Positions 25,316 through 34,034 of a DNA stretch of 64,000 nucleotides are shown here, in pieces. Made by a program: the position numbers and the translations under genes. The notes under the pieces were generated by a model. The model worked only from the letters and a program-made list of their open reading frames with translations. It did not search any database and was not told the origin of the DNA. Location of the stretch: positions 41,433 through 105,432 of the forward strand of contig NZ_CAJUCP010000015.1 in the NCBI RefSeq assembly GCF_910585425.1, in the 5' to 3' direction. The stretch is from an uncultured Acetatifactor sp. Lineage in GTDB: Bacteria > Bacillota > Clostridia > Lachnospirales > Lachnospiraceae. Within the stretch, counting starts at the first letter, position 1, and every line of letters starts with the position of its first letter.

Positions 25316-26899
25316 ATGAAACTGATTGATATCAAAAATGGAATCAACCCCCAGTGGGCGGAAAAAGGATATCAGATGCCCCAGTTCGACATCGAAGCCG
25401 TGAGGGAGAAGACCCATGCGGAGCCCGCCTGGGTGCATTTCGGAGCCGGAAATCTGTTCCGGGCATTCCCGGCGGCCATTTTACAGCAGGTACTGGACTC
25501 CGGGAAATATGACAAGGGTGTCATTGTGGCAGAGGGCTTTGATTTCGAGATTATCGACAAAGCCTACGCGCCCTATGATGATTTAAGCCTCCTGGTCTGC
25601 CTGCAGTCCGATGGGAATATCCAGAAGAAGGTCATCGCTTCCGTGACGGAGAGCCTGAAAGCTGACGCGCAGTTCCCGGAGGACTGGGCCCGGCTGGCAG
25701 AGATTTTCCGGAATCCCAGCCTCCAGATGATTTCCTTCACCATCACGGAGAAAGGGTACGGCGTGGCTCCGGCAGACCTGGAGCGGGGGTTGAAGCCTGC
25801 GCTGATCATGGGCAAGGTGACATTGCTCCTGTACGAGCGTTTCCTGGCCGGAAAGCTGCCCCTGACCCTGCAGAGCATGGACAACTGCTCCCACAACGGG
25901 GACAAGGTGAAAGCCGCCGTCATCGCCTACGCTGCCAGATGGGTGGAGGAGGGACTGGTGCCGAAGGAATTCCTGGACTATGTGCAGGATCCGGCAAAAG
26001 TGACCTACCCCTGGAGCATGATCGACAAGATCACCCCCCGCCCGGACGAGAAGGTACAGAAGATGCTGGCGGAGGACGGATTTGAAGACAACTACACCAT
26101 CATCACGGACAAGCGCACCTATACCGCGCCTTTCGTCAACGCGGAGGAGACGGAGTATCTGGTCATCGAGGACAATTATACCAACGGCCGTCCGCCCCTG
26201 GAGCTGGGCGGCGTGATGTACGTGGACAGGGAGACTGTGGACAAGGTGGAGCGGATGAAGGTCTGCACCTGTCTGAACCCCCTCCATACAGCCATGTCCA
26301 TCTACGGGTGCCTGTTGGGGTACGATTTGATTTCCGCGGAGATGGCGGACGAGGATATCAGAGGGCTGATCACGAAGCTGGGCCATCTGGAAGCCATGCC
26401 TGTGGTGGTGGATCCGGGGGTCTTAAAGCCTGCTGACTTCATCGATGCTGTGCTGAACCGCCGACTGCCCAATCCTTTCATGCCCGACGCGCCCCAGCGC
26501 ATCGCCACGGATACCAGCCAGAAGCTTCCCATCCGGTTCGGCGAGACCATCAAGGCTTACCGGGAGCGGGGGCTGGACATGGACGACCTGGTGCTGCTGC
26601 CCCTGGTGCTGGCGGGCTATGCCCGGTATATCCGGGGCATCGATGATGAGGGCAGGGCTTTCGAGCCCTCACCGGATCCGCTGCTGGAGGAGCTGCGGGC
26701 GATCGTGGCGCCGCTGGAGGTGAAGGAAGGGGAGCAGGACTTCTCCTGCCTGAGGGAACTGTTTGGCCGAACCGATGTATTCGGCGTGGATCTGTACGCG
26801 GCCGGGCTTGGAGAGCGCATGGAAAAAATGGCGGCGGAGCTGTTCGCGGGCCCCGGGGCGGTGCGCAGGACGCTGCATAAGTATGTCTCCGCCAGATAG
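25316..26899 (+). CDS. uxuB: Mannitol dehydrogenase family oxidoreductase, fructuronate reductase type
   Basis: This 527-residue NAD-dependent polyol dehydrogenase of the long-chain family likely reduces D-fructuronate to D-mannonate, the substrate of UxuA. The nucleotide-binding N-terminus reads WVHFGAGNLFRAFPAAILQQ; later come TITEKGYGV, MDNCSHNGDKV and the C-terminal barrel with KVCTCLNPLHTAMSIYGCLL. It lies 118 bp after uxuA with AAAGGAG at its start. Activity on mannonate rather than on mannitol or tagaturonate is inferred from the neighbour. Confidence 0.88.
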   Translation: MKLIDIKNGINPQWAEKGYQMPQFDIEAVREKTHAEPAWVHFGAGNLFRAFPAAILQQVLDSGKYDKGVIVAEGFDFEIIDKAYAPYDDLSLLVCLQSDGNIQKKVIASVTESLKADAQFPEDWARLAEIFRNPSLQMISFTITEKGYGVAPADLERGLKPALIMGKVTLLLYERFLAGKLPLTLQSMDNCSHNGDKVKAAVIAYAARWVEEGLVPKEFLDYVQDPAKVTYPWSMIDKITPRPDEKVQKMLAEDGFEDNYTIITDKRTYTAPFVNAEETEYLVIEDNYTNGRPPLELGGVMYVDRETVDKVERMKVCTCLNPLHTAMSIYGCLLGYDLISAEMADEDIRGLITKLGHLEAMPVVVDPGVLKPADFIDAVLNRRLPNPFMPDAPQRIATDTSQKLPIRFGETIKAYRERGLDMDDLVLLPLVLAGYARYIRGIDDEGRAFEPSPDPLLEELRAIVAPLEVKEGEQDFSCLRELFGRTDVFGVDLYAAGLGERMEKMAAELFAGPGAVRRTLHKYVSAR

Positions 26900-27017
26900 T
26901 GGAGAGCGCGGAGGATTATCGGGGTTTTTGCGCCGAGAACTTGAAAGCTGTATTTTGAGGATGTTTTGATGATTTATGCTGCACGGCGAATCTGTTTGCA
27001 GCCGTGTGATATAACGA

Positions 27018-27071
27018 AAGGCCGCCAGACATGTTCCGGGTCCGGATAGACTGGTAAATTCTGGCGGCCTT
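27018..27071. terminator. Hairpin after the uxu operon
   Basis: AAGGCCGCCAGA (27018-27029) is an exact inverted match to 27060-27071 around a 30-base loop. There is no clear U-run, so termination strength is uncertain. Confidence 0.5.
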
Positions 27072-27159
27072 AAGTATGGTTGCTCCCCTGATGATCGCCT
27101 TGGGGGGCTTTTTCTGTTGGGCCGGTGTGCTCTTTTGAAGGCATGCCAGCCTGCAAATC

Positions 27160-27271
27160 TGCCTTTATGTGATTTTGGAATACAATATAAAGTGCCTTTA
27201 TGTGAAAAAATAGAGTATAACAAACTGCCTTTATGTGAAAAAACATGTTGTTTGAAAGTGCCTTTATGGAG
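27160..27271 (+). repeat. Four 33-bp-periodic direct repeats upstream of the ATPase gene
   Basis: TGCCTTTATGTGA starts at 27160, 27193 and 27226, and TGCCTTTATGGAG at 27259, each exactly 33 bp apart. Copies 2 and 3 extend to TGCCTTTATGTGAAAAAA. The last copy lies between the -35 and -10 elements of the promoter at 27248-27277. The same 12-mer TGCCTTTATGTG also occurs inside the ATPase coding region near 28155. They look like operator sites on one face of the DNA. Confidence 0.7.
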
Positions 27272-27277
27272 TATAAT
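27248..27277 (+). promoter_or_regulatory. Promoter of the DUF4143 ATPase gene
   Basis: TTGTTT (27248-27253), 18-bp spacer that contains repeat copy 4, TATAAT (27272-27277). Confidence 0.55.
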
Positions 27278-27336
27278 ATAGATTGAAACATCAAAGGGGT
27301 ATTTTTGTTAATTAAAAAAGAAGGGCAGAGGATGAT

Positions 27337-28674
27337 ATGAAGCGTAAAATATACGGGCGTTTGATGGAATGGAAGGAAAAAGATAAGGGAAGCAGTGCGC
27401 TTTTGCTGGATGGAGCGCGCCGGGTGGGGAAAAGCTACATTGCCGAGCAGTTCGGCGCGAATGAATATAGGAGTTATCTGCTGATTGACTTTGCGCATTT
27501 GTCTCAGGAAGTGAGGGATATCTTTGAGAATGACCAGACGGATTTTGATTTATTCTTCAATAAACTGTCCGTCTACTATCGAAAGACGCTCTATAAGCGG
27601 GAAAGCCTGATTATTTTTGACGAGGTGCAGAGATACCCAAAGGCAAGGCAGCTGATCAAGTATCTGGTGGCAGACGGCCGGTATGACTATCTGGAGACAG
27701 GGTCTTTGATTTCACTGCGGATGAACGTGGAAGATATCGTGATTCCGTCGGAGGAGGAGCATGTAGAAATGTTTCCCATGGACTTCGAGGAATTTCTGTG
27801 GGCGATGGGGGATGATGTGACGGTTCCGTTTCTGAGGGATTGTTTTGAAAAGCTCCAGCCACTGGGACAGGCCGTGCACAGGAAGGTGATGAACGATTTC
27901 CGGCAATATTTATTGGTGGGAGGCATGCCCCAGGCGGTAAAGAGCTATGCCGATACGAAGGACTTTGAGGCTGTTGACCGGGTAAAGAAACGTATTTTGA
28001 CGTTATACCGGGAGGATATAACGAAGTTCGCAAAAGGCTATGAGGGAAAGGTGCTCGCCCTTTTTGATGAAATGCCGTCACAGCTTGCCAAGGCGGAGAA
28101 AAAGTATAAGCTTTCGGAAGTGGAAAAAGGAGCCAGGTTCCGGGAATATGAAAATGCCTTTATGTGGCTGACGGAGGCGATGATAGTCAACAACTGTTAT
28201 AATGCCACGGACCCCACTGTGGGGCTGGCTATGAGCGGGGAATACACTACCCGGAAGTGCTATATGGCGGATACGGGGCTTCTGGTCTCTCATTCTTTTA
28301 TGGAGGACAGCTTTACGGAGAATGAGCTGTACAGAGAGATTCTGTTGGACAGACTGCATGTGAACGAAGGGATGCTGATGGAGAATATCGTGGCACAGGA
28401 GCTGCGGGCCAGGGGCCGTAAGCTTTTCTTCTACTCCAGGTCGGATACGGATCACCGGGAAAACCATATGGAAATCGACTTCCTGATCCGCAGAAAAAGG
28501 AAAATCTCCCCAGTGGAGGTAAAATCGGGGACTTACCGGCAGCATTCCTCGCTGGACAAATTCAGGTCGAAATTCAGAGGGAAGATCGGGCAGGCATACA
28601 TTCTGTATACGAAGGACATCCTGGTGAAGGAGGATGTGGTTCATCTGCCGGTCTATATGGCCATGTTCCTGTGA
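27337..28674 (+). CDS. AAA ATPase with DUF4143 domain
   Basis: This 445-residue protein has a Walker A at residues 26-33 (GARRVGKS), Walker B in SLIIFDEVQRYP, a middle helical part, and a C-terminal DUF4143 domain with a nuclease-like segment (RENHMEIDFLIRRKRKISPV, then EVKSGTYRQHSS), in which D..VEVK-type residues recall PD-(D/E)XK folds. Members of this widespread family are common in gut Firmicutes and have no firmly known role; defence or toxin-like functions have been suggested by context. It stands alone behind four direct repeats. A short gap separates it from the BlaI operon. Confidence 0.88.
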   Translation: MKRKIYGRLMEWKEKDKGSSALLLDGARRVGKSYIAEQFGANEYRSYLLIDFAHLSQEVRDIFENDQTDFDLFFNKLSVYYRKTLYKRESLIIFDEVQRYPKARQLIKYLVADGRYDYLETGSLISLRMNVEDIVIPSEEEHVEMFPMDFEEFLWAMGDDVTVPFLRDCFEKLQPLGQAVHRKVMNDFRQYLLVGGMPQAVKSYADTKDFEAVDRVKKRILTLYREDITKFAKGYEGKVLALFDEMPSQLAKAEKKYKLSEVEKGARFREYENAFMWLTEAMIVNNCYNATDPTVGLAMSGEYTTRKCYMADTGLLVSHSFMEDSFTENELYREILLDRLHVNEGMLMENIVAQELRARGRKLFFYSRSDTDHRENHMEIDFLIRRKRKISPVEVKSGTYRQHSSLDKFRSKFRGKIGQAYILYTKDILVKEDVVHLPVYMAMFL

Positions 28675-28745
28675 TGTGTTTTCATAGACCATCTGATCTT
28701 ACAGGCCGGGAACAGGCAATCTTGCGTTAAATCTCATGAAATCCC

Positions 28746-28800
28746 TTGACAACACAGACCAATGGGTGTAGTCTGTCGGTAAGACCACAATGAGTGGTCT
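28746..28800 (+). promoter_or_regulatory. Promoter with two operator dyads for the BlaI operon
   Basis: TTGACA at 28746-28751 is followed by two inverted repeats: ACAGAC (28754-28759) with GTCTGT (28771-28776), and AGACCAC-AATGA-GTGGTCT (28782-28800). Both share AGAC/GTCT half-sites, which fits binding of the BlaI-type dimer to its own promoter. Confidence 0.6.
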
Positions 28801-28816
28801 GCGAGGAGGGATGAAA

Positions 28817-29179
28817 ATGCAGGAGATACAATTAGGCGTGGTAGAGGCACGCTACGCGGACATGATCTGGGAACGGGAACCGGTCACATCTTCGGAACTT
28901 GTGAAGCTCACGGCAGTGGAGTTCAACTGGAAACGCACCACAGCCCACAACGTGCTTCGGCGCTTATGCGATAAGGGGCTGTTCCGAAACGATAACGGAA
29001 CGGTGACTTCGGTCCTCTCCAGAGAGGAGTTCTATTCGCAGCAGAGCCGGAAATACGTGGAGGACAGCTTCGAGGGCTCCCTTCCGGCGTTCATCGCGGC
29101 ATTCACAAAGGGAAAGCCGCTTACGGAGGAGGAAGCGGAAGAGATACGCAGAATCATTGACGGCGGGAAGGAGGTGTGA
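28817..29179 (+). CDS. BlaI/MecI/CopY-family repressor
   Basis: This 120-residue winged-helix repressor reads ARYADMIWEREPVTSSELVK, then WKRTTAHNVLRRLCDKGLF, then a wing and a C-terminal dimerising helix (PAFIAAFTKGKPLTEEEA). Such repressors are cleaved or released when the partner M56 membrane protease senses a signal. ATG 28817 is favoured by AGGAGGG 6 bases upstream. The stop is 3 bp before the partner gene. The dyads at 28754-28800 are its likely operators. Confidence 0.9.
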   Translation: MQEIQLGVVEARYADMIWEREPVTSSELVKLTAVEFNWKRTTAHNVLRRLCDKGLFRNDNGTVTSVLSREEFYSQQSRKYVEDSFEGSLPAFIAAFTKGKPLTEEEAEEIRRIIDGGKEV

Positions 29180-29181
29180 GG

Positions 29182-31101
29182 ATGGCTGCGATTTTCACCA
29201 AGCTATGGAGCATGAGCATGGCGGCAAGCTGGCTCATAGCAGCCGTAATCATCTTGCGGCCGCTGCTGAAAAAGGCGCCCAAATGGATCAATTGCCTCCT
29301 GTGGGGGCTGGTAGCGGTTCGGCTGGTATGCCCGGTCTCCTTTGAGAGCGCCCTCAGCCTGGTTCCCAGCGAGGAAGCCATAAATGCCGGTATCGCCGGC
29401 TCCTTCATGGAACCGGACATGGACAGCAAAGCGCCGTTGGATGTCCGGCCTGTTGCCCTGGGCACCGATGGAAATCCTGCTCCAGAGGACGAGGCGGCAG
29501 CGGAAGCGGCAGGAGAGGCAGGCGCTGATTCTCTGTGGAGGAATGCGGCTGCAGCCATCTGGATCATCGGCATGATAGGACTGTGGGGCTATGCACTGAT
29601 TCGGTATCTGCGTCTGCGGAGAACTGTTTCGGAAGCTGTTCCTTTGGGAAGGAGCGTTTCAGGGGCCGTCCCCTTCCGGGAGGATGTCTGGATTTGCGAT
29701 GGGATAAGGTCCCCGTTCCTGTCCGGAATCATCCGCCCCCGAATCTACATTTCTTCCAGCACAGAGGAGAGCCAGATAGGCTATATCCTTGCCCATGAGC
29801 GGGCCCACTTAAAGAGGAGAGACCATTGGTGGAAGCTGATAGGCTTTCTGCTGCTGACAGTCTACTGGTTCCATCCGCTGTCCTGGGCGGCCTATATCCT
29901 GTTCTGCCGGGACATTGAACTGGCCTGTGACGAAAAGGTGATCCGGCGGCTGGGCGAAGAGGAGAAAAGGCTGTATTCAAAGGCGCTGCTGAGCTGCAGC
30001 ACCCAGCGCAGAGTGGTACTGGCCTGTCCGCCCGCGTTTGGGGAAGTGGGAGTGAAGCGGAGGGTAATGTCCATATTGGGTTACAGGAAACCGGCGTTCT
30101 GGGCGGTGCTGCTTTCCGTCTTGATCTGCCTGATCGTGGCGGTATGCTTTCTGACCACTTCGCCGAAGACCTGGCAGATAAAAGTGACCATACCGGCAGA
30201 CGGGGACGGAACCTTCTGCTATTCGGAGGAGGAAATCAGCCCCAAAGGCAATACCCTTACCCTGTACGCCGGGGAGGGGATGGAGGACGGCGAGATCAGG
30301 CTGCTCCCGGTAGAGGCCAGCCAGGAGAACGCTTATGACGAGGCCTTTTACCTTACGCCGGGGATGCCTGTGAAAATAGACGTGGAGAAGGGCGCCTGGT
30401 TCAAGATAGGGGTACGGACACAGAATCCTTCCGGGGAAGACAGGGACGTATATCTGTCGGTGGAAAATGTGGAAGTGAGGATTGCGTCAGAAGCGCCGGA
30501 AGATGCCGAAGAGGAACTGGATTCCGGTGGAGAAGCGGCAGAAAGTCCGCAGAGGGATCCGGCTGCCGTGGACCGGGACACTGAGCCGGAACCTCCGAAG
30601 GAAACGCCGCCGGTTTCCCCATTTCCTATAGAATTCCTGTTTGCAACCGGAGCAAGCTCCGCCGGGACGACGCTTACGCTGAATCAGGACGGTTCCTTTT
30701 CCGGAAAGCATTTTGACCATGAAAACATCATAGGGGAGGGCTATCCAAACGGCGCTTGCTACATCTGTTATTTCAGCGGGCAGTTTGAAGACATCCAACA
30801 GATAGACGCCCATACCTATTCTATGACACTTGGGGAGATCGTCACGGAAAGGGAAAAGGGGGAGGAATGGATTGAAGACGGCGTACTGTACATGGCGACG
30901 GAACCGGCCGGACTGGAAGACGGAAAAGAGTTCCTGCTCTACACGCCGGGGACTCCGCTGGATGAGCTTTCCGAGGACTTCCTGTCATGGTGGATGGGGC
31001 GGGGGAGCTATCAGGAGGATGAAGAAAGTGCCCAGACCCTGCCCTGCTACGGCCTTCAGAATGTGGCCAATGGGAAAGGGTTCTTTCAGCGGGAAAGGTA
31101 G
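29182..31101 (+). CDS. M56 (BlaR1-like) membrane metallopeptidase with atypical sensor domain
   Basis: The 639-residue protein starts with membrane segments (SWLIAAVIILRPLL, then INCLLWGLVAVRLVCPV). The gluzincin site HERAH is at residues 205-209, with a downstream Glu in DIELACDEKVI, and a further membrane segment (AVLLSVLICLIVAVCFL) lies near 320. The ~310-residue outer part is not a penicillin-binding domain: it has short beta segments, an acidic Ser/Pro-Glu linker and a C-terminal beta region (TLTLNQDGSFSGKHFDHENI). BlaR1 proper ends in a beta-lactam-sensing domain, so this one should sense something else. It is paired with the BlaI repressor directly upstream. Confidence 0.88.
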   Translation: MAAIFTKLWSMSMAASWLIAAVIILRPLLKKAPKWINCLLWGLVAVRLVCPVSFESALSLVPSEEAINAGIAGSFMEPDMDSKAPLDVRPVALGTDGNPAPEDEAAAEAAGEAGADSLWRNAAAAIWIIGMIGLWGYALIRYLRLRRTVSEAVPLGRSVSGAVPFREDVWICDGIRSPFLSGIIRPRIYISSSTEESQIGYILAHERAHLKRRDHWWKLIGFLLLTVYWFHPLSWAAYILFCRDIELACDEKVIRRLGEEEKRLYSKALLSCSTQRRVVLACPPAFGEVGVKRRVMSILGYRKPAFWAVLLSVLICLIVAVCFLTTSPKTWQIKVTIPADGDGTFCYSEEEISPKGNTLTLYAGEGMEDGEIRLLPVEASQENAYDEAFYLTPGMPVKIDVEKGAWFKIGVRTQNPSGEDRDVYLSVENVEVRIASEAPEDAEEELDSGGEAAESPQRDPAAVDRDTEPEPPKETPPVSPFPIEFLFATGASSAGTTLTLNQDGSFSGKHFDHENIIGEGYPNGACYICYFSGQFEDIQQIDAHTYSMTLGEIVTEREKGEEWIEDGVLYMATEPAGLEDGKEFLLYTPGTPLDELSEDFLSWWMGRGSYQEDEESAQTLPCYGLQNVANGKGFFQRER

Positions 31102-31309
31102 TTTGGCATACATTGTGTCGGAACAGACGCGGAAGCGGGCTGTTCCCGCAGCCTTCCCGGTTGAGTCCGGGAGCGGAAATATCAACTTCTGCTTTCTTGA
31201 AAACCTCATCTTCTGACGGTATCATGTTATCTCAGAAGGACATTGAGTGCACCGTGGCGCACGGAATCATGGCATCATGAGACTATATCAAAAGCAGGAG
31301 GTATAAAAG

Positions 31310-32779
31310 ATGATCGATCGGGAACAGATAGGAATCAGGATAGCGGCCCTGCGGAAAAAGGCGGGCCTGTCCCAACAGGCGCTGGCCGAAAAGCTGGGGG
31401 TCAGCGCCCAGGCAGTGAGCAAATGGGAGGGCGGAAAAAATCTGCCTGACATCGATATGTTCCGTGAGCTGGCGTGGCTTTTCCACATGACCATCGACAG
31501 CATCGTGGAGGGCGATCTGACATTTGCGGAGAAAAGCAGCCGGAAGGAGCTCCCCGCCAGCGTGGAAGCCCTCTTCCCGGATGCCGAGAGGCGCAGGCTC
31601 CTGCAGAGTCTGGCGACCTACTGCTCCGACACGGAGCTCTACAGCATCGCCAGGGAACTGTCCGAGGGAAGCCTGGAACTGTCCGTCCAGGCAAGTATTG
31701 TGAGAACGGAAGGCGGGGCATGCCAGAAAATCGGGGCATGCCAGGAGGGGCACCTCAGAGAAAAGCCGGAGGAGAGAAAGGTCTCTATCCCCGCCAGCCT
31801 GCTCGGAGAGAACACACTGCGGGAGACGGCTCCGTACTTTGCAAAGGCCCTGGGGGAAATGACCGGCAGCATGGAGCCGGGGCTGCGGCGGATCGGCGAG
31901 CTGATGTGCTGTCCCGAGTGCGGAGAGAAGCTTTCCCCTGAAAATACAGACGAAAATAAGGCTGTATTTATATGTAAAAACGGCCACCATTACGACGTGA
32001 CGGACGGCGTCGTATATTTTGGCTCCCGAGAGATTCCGGGAGAGCTGTGGTCGCTGTACATGAAGAATTATCAGGACTACCTCCGGGAGCAGCGCCATCC
32101 GGGGAACCCGCGCTATCAGATGGGGGCTGTCCCCTGCAGCGAGGTGCGCTGGCAGATGCTGAAAAAGCTCCGTCCCCGGGTCATCCTGGACGTGGCCTGC
32201 GGCACCTGCAACGGGCTGAAATACGATCTGCAGCGCATCAACTGGCCCTGCCTTGTAATCATGACAGACCTTTCCCACCGCATCCTCAAGTACAACAAGC
32301 GGTATTTCAGCGAGGAGATGGTGAACCCCTACGTGGACATCGTGTGCCTGGCATGCGACTGCGCCCATTTGCCCATCCGGGACGGCTGCATCGACATGGT
32401 GGTCTCCAACGGCGGATTCGAGAGCATGCAGTCCAAGATGATGGCGGGCTTCCGGGAGGGATACCGGGTGCTGAAGCCCGGCGGCCACGCGGTGTACAAC
32501 ATCAGCATCGTTGGGGACCACGATTCGGAGAATACGAAAAAGTGGGAGTATTTATACGGTACGCTGGATGCCGGTTATTCCCTGCACGAAAAGCTTTATG
32601 ACATTGAGGAGTGGGAGGAAGTATGTAAAAAAACAGGATACCTCTCCACAGAGACAAAAGAAATCTACGGGGAGCTGCCCGCGCCGGATGGGGACGAGTT
32701 CCCCTTCGAAAATGAAATCCTGCAGTGGATGGGGGAGCATCTGTGCATATCTGAAAAGCGGCCTGCCCCTGTGTCCTGA
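31310..32779 (+). CDS. XRE HTH - zinc ribbon - SAM methyltransferase fusion
   Basis: The 489-residue protein has three parts. Residues 1-65 are a Cro/C1 HTH (IAALRKKAGLSQQALAEKLG, then SAQAVSKWEGGKNLPD). Around 198-230 lies a zinc-ribbon-like stretch (CCPECGEKL, then FICKNGHHYDVTDGVVYFG) similar in pattern to the N-terminus of RlmA-type rRNA guanine methyltransferases. Residues 285-430 form a class I methyltransferase with LDVACGTCNG as SAM loop. The spacing suggests a DNA-binding head added to an RlmA-like enzyme. The start has GGAGG 9 bases upstream. It may confer antibiotic resistance or act as a regulator; the sequence does not decide. Confidence 0.8.
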   Translation: MIDREQIGIRIAALRKKAGLSQQALAEKLGVSAQAVSKWEGGKNLPDIDMFRELAWLFHMTIDSIVEGDLTFAEKSSRKELPASVEALFPDAERRRLLQSLATYCSDTELYSIARELSEGSLELSVQASIVRTEGGACQKIGACQEGHLREKPEERKVSIPASLLGENTLRETAPYFAKALGEMTGSMEPGLRRIGELMCCPECGEKLSPENTDENKAVFICKNGHHYDVTDGVVYFGSREIPGELWSLYMKNYQDYLREQRHPGNPRYQMGAVPCSEVRWQMLKKLRPRVILDVACGTCNGLKYDLQRINWPCLVIMTDLSHRILKYNKRYFSEEMVNPYVDIVCLACDCAHLPIRDGCIDMVVSNGGFESMQSKMMAGFREGYRVLKPGGHAVYNISIVGDHDSENTKKWEYLYGTLDAGYSLHEKLYDIEEWEEVCKKTGYLSTETKEIYGELPAPDGDEFPFENEILQWMGEHLCISEKRPAPVS

Positions 32780-32815
32780 AAGCGCCTTCCCATACAAACC
32801 CATACAAAGCAGCAG

Positions 32816-32853
32816 AGCCTCCTGAGGGATTGCCCCCCGGGAGGCTTTCTTTC
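32816..32853 (+). terminator. Rho-independent terminator after the methyltransferase fusion
   Basis: AGCCTCC (32816-32822) pairs with GGAGGCT (32840-32846), followed by TTCTTTC. The rest of the 317-bp gap before 33097 holds a small hairpin, CGATTTT with AAAATCG around 32975-33003, and no gene. Confidence 0.6.
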
Positions 32854-33096
32854 GCTTTCCTGTCTGGATCTTTCGGCGCCGGAGGGAAACCGCCCTTGGG
32901 CATCATGCCGGGCTTTTTTGCCCCGCAAATCCGATGAATGGGCTTTATGACATGGGAGATACTGAGAAGGGGAACGATTTTGGACACAATGGACAAAAAT
33001 CGACTCTTTACGCGGTTTCCGCCTCCGTGATAGATTTAAGCCAACACAGGCGGGGGAAGCCGGGTGCCGCCTGGAAGAAGAATAAGGGGGTGTACC

Positions 33097-34020
33097 ATGG
33101 GTACTCTGTCGAAGCTGAAGAAAAGGTACTTTGGGAAGAAGAGCATGCTGCAGCTATATCTTCTGGCAATCATACCGATAGCGTGCATTATTCTGTTCTG
33201 CTATGTCCCGATGTCCGGGATTCTGATCGCGTTTAAGGATTACAGTGTCCGCAAAGGGATCCTGGGAAGTCCGTGGGCAGGAATGAAGTATTTCGAACAA
33301 TTGTTCGGAACTCCGATTTTTACGGATATCCTGAGGAATACCATCGTGCTGAGCCTGTTGGGGCTGATAGTCGGATTTCCCTTCCCAATCCTGCTGGCTC
33401 TGGCCTTTAACGAAATCCGGAACGCCAGGATCAAAAAGACATTGCAGACGATTTCTTTCGCCCCCTATTTTATCTCGACGGTGGTCGTGGTGGGCATCCT
33501 GAACCAGATTTTCTCTTACCGCTATGGCGTCGTAAACGGGGTATTGAACCTGCTGGGACAGGAATCGGTGAATTTCCTGGGAATGAGGGGATTCTTCCGG
33601 CCAGCCTATGTCCTCTCCGGCGTCTGGCAGGGGGCGGGGTATGGGTCCGTGCTGTACATAGCGGCGCTTTCCAGCGTGGACCTCTCCCTGTACGAGGCGG
33701 CGGCCCTGGACGGGGCCAGCAGGCTCCAGAGGGTCATCTATGTGGATCTGCCCTGTATCGCGCCTACCATCATCATTTCCCTGATCATGAATACAGGCAG
33801 CATCCTGAGCGTAGGGTTCGAGAAGGTGTTCCTGATGCAGAATCCCGTGAATTACGGCGTGTCGGAGATCATATCCACCTATGTGTACAAGACGGGCATC
33901 GTGCAGGCGCAGTTCAGCTTTTCCACAGCGGTGGGGCTGTTCAATGCGGTGGTGAACTTCATCATCCTGCTTCTGGTCAATACGGTGGCGGGCAAGGTCT
34001 CGGAGACCAGCCTTTTTTGA
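33097..34020 (+). CDS. ABC transporter permease, LplB type (second importer)
   Basis: This 307-residue permease has six membrane segments (LYLLAIIPIACIILFCYVPM first) and EAA loop YEAAALDGASRLQRVIYVDL. ATG 33097 lies behind AGGGGG; the frame from 33064 lacks a site. In this operon the two permeases come before the binding protein, the reverse of the first importer locus. The order permease-permease-binding protein-AraC regulator indicates one transcription unit. The ATPase is missing here as well. Confidence 0.92.
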   Translation: MGTLSKLKKRYFGKKSMLQLYLLAIIPIACIILFCYVPMSGILIAFKDYSVRKGILGSPWAGMKYFEQLFGTPIFTDILRNTIVLSLLGLIVGFPFPILLALAFNEIRNARIKKTLQTISFAPYFISTVVVVGILNQIFSYRYGVVNGVLNLLGQESVNFLGMRGFFRPAYVLSGVWQGAGYGSVLYIAALSSVDLSLYEAAALDGASRLQRVIYVDLPCIAPTIIISLIMNTGSILSVGFEKVFLMQNPVNYGVSEIISTYVYKTGIVQAQFSFSTAVGLFNAVVNFIILLLVNTVAGKVSETSLF

Positions 34021-34034
34021 AAGGGGGAGGAGCT

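Noticed and set aside
27160..27271. Possible small CRISPR array
   Set aside because: The repeat is only 13-18 bp, the unit is 33 bp with AT-rich promoter-like spacers, there are only four copies and no cas genes. Operator repeats explain it better.
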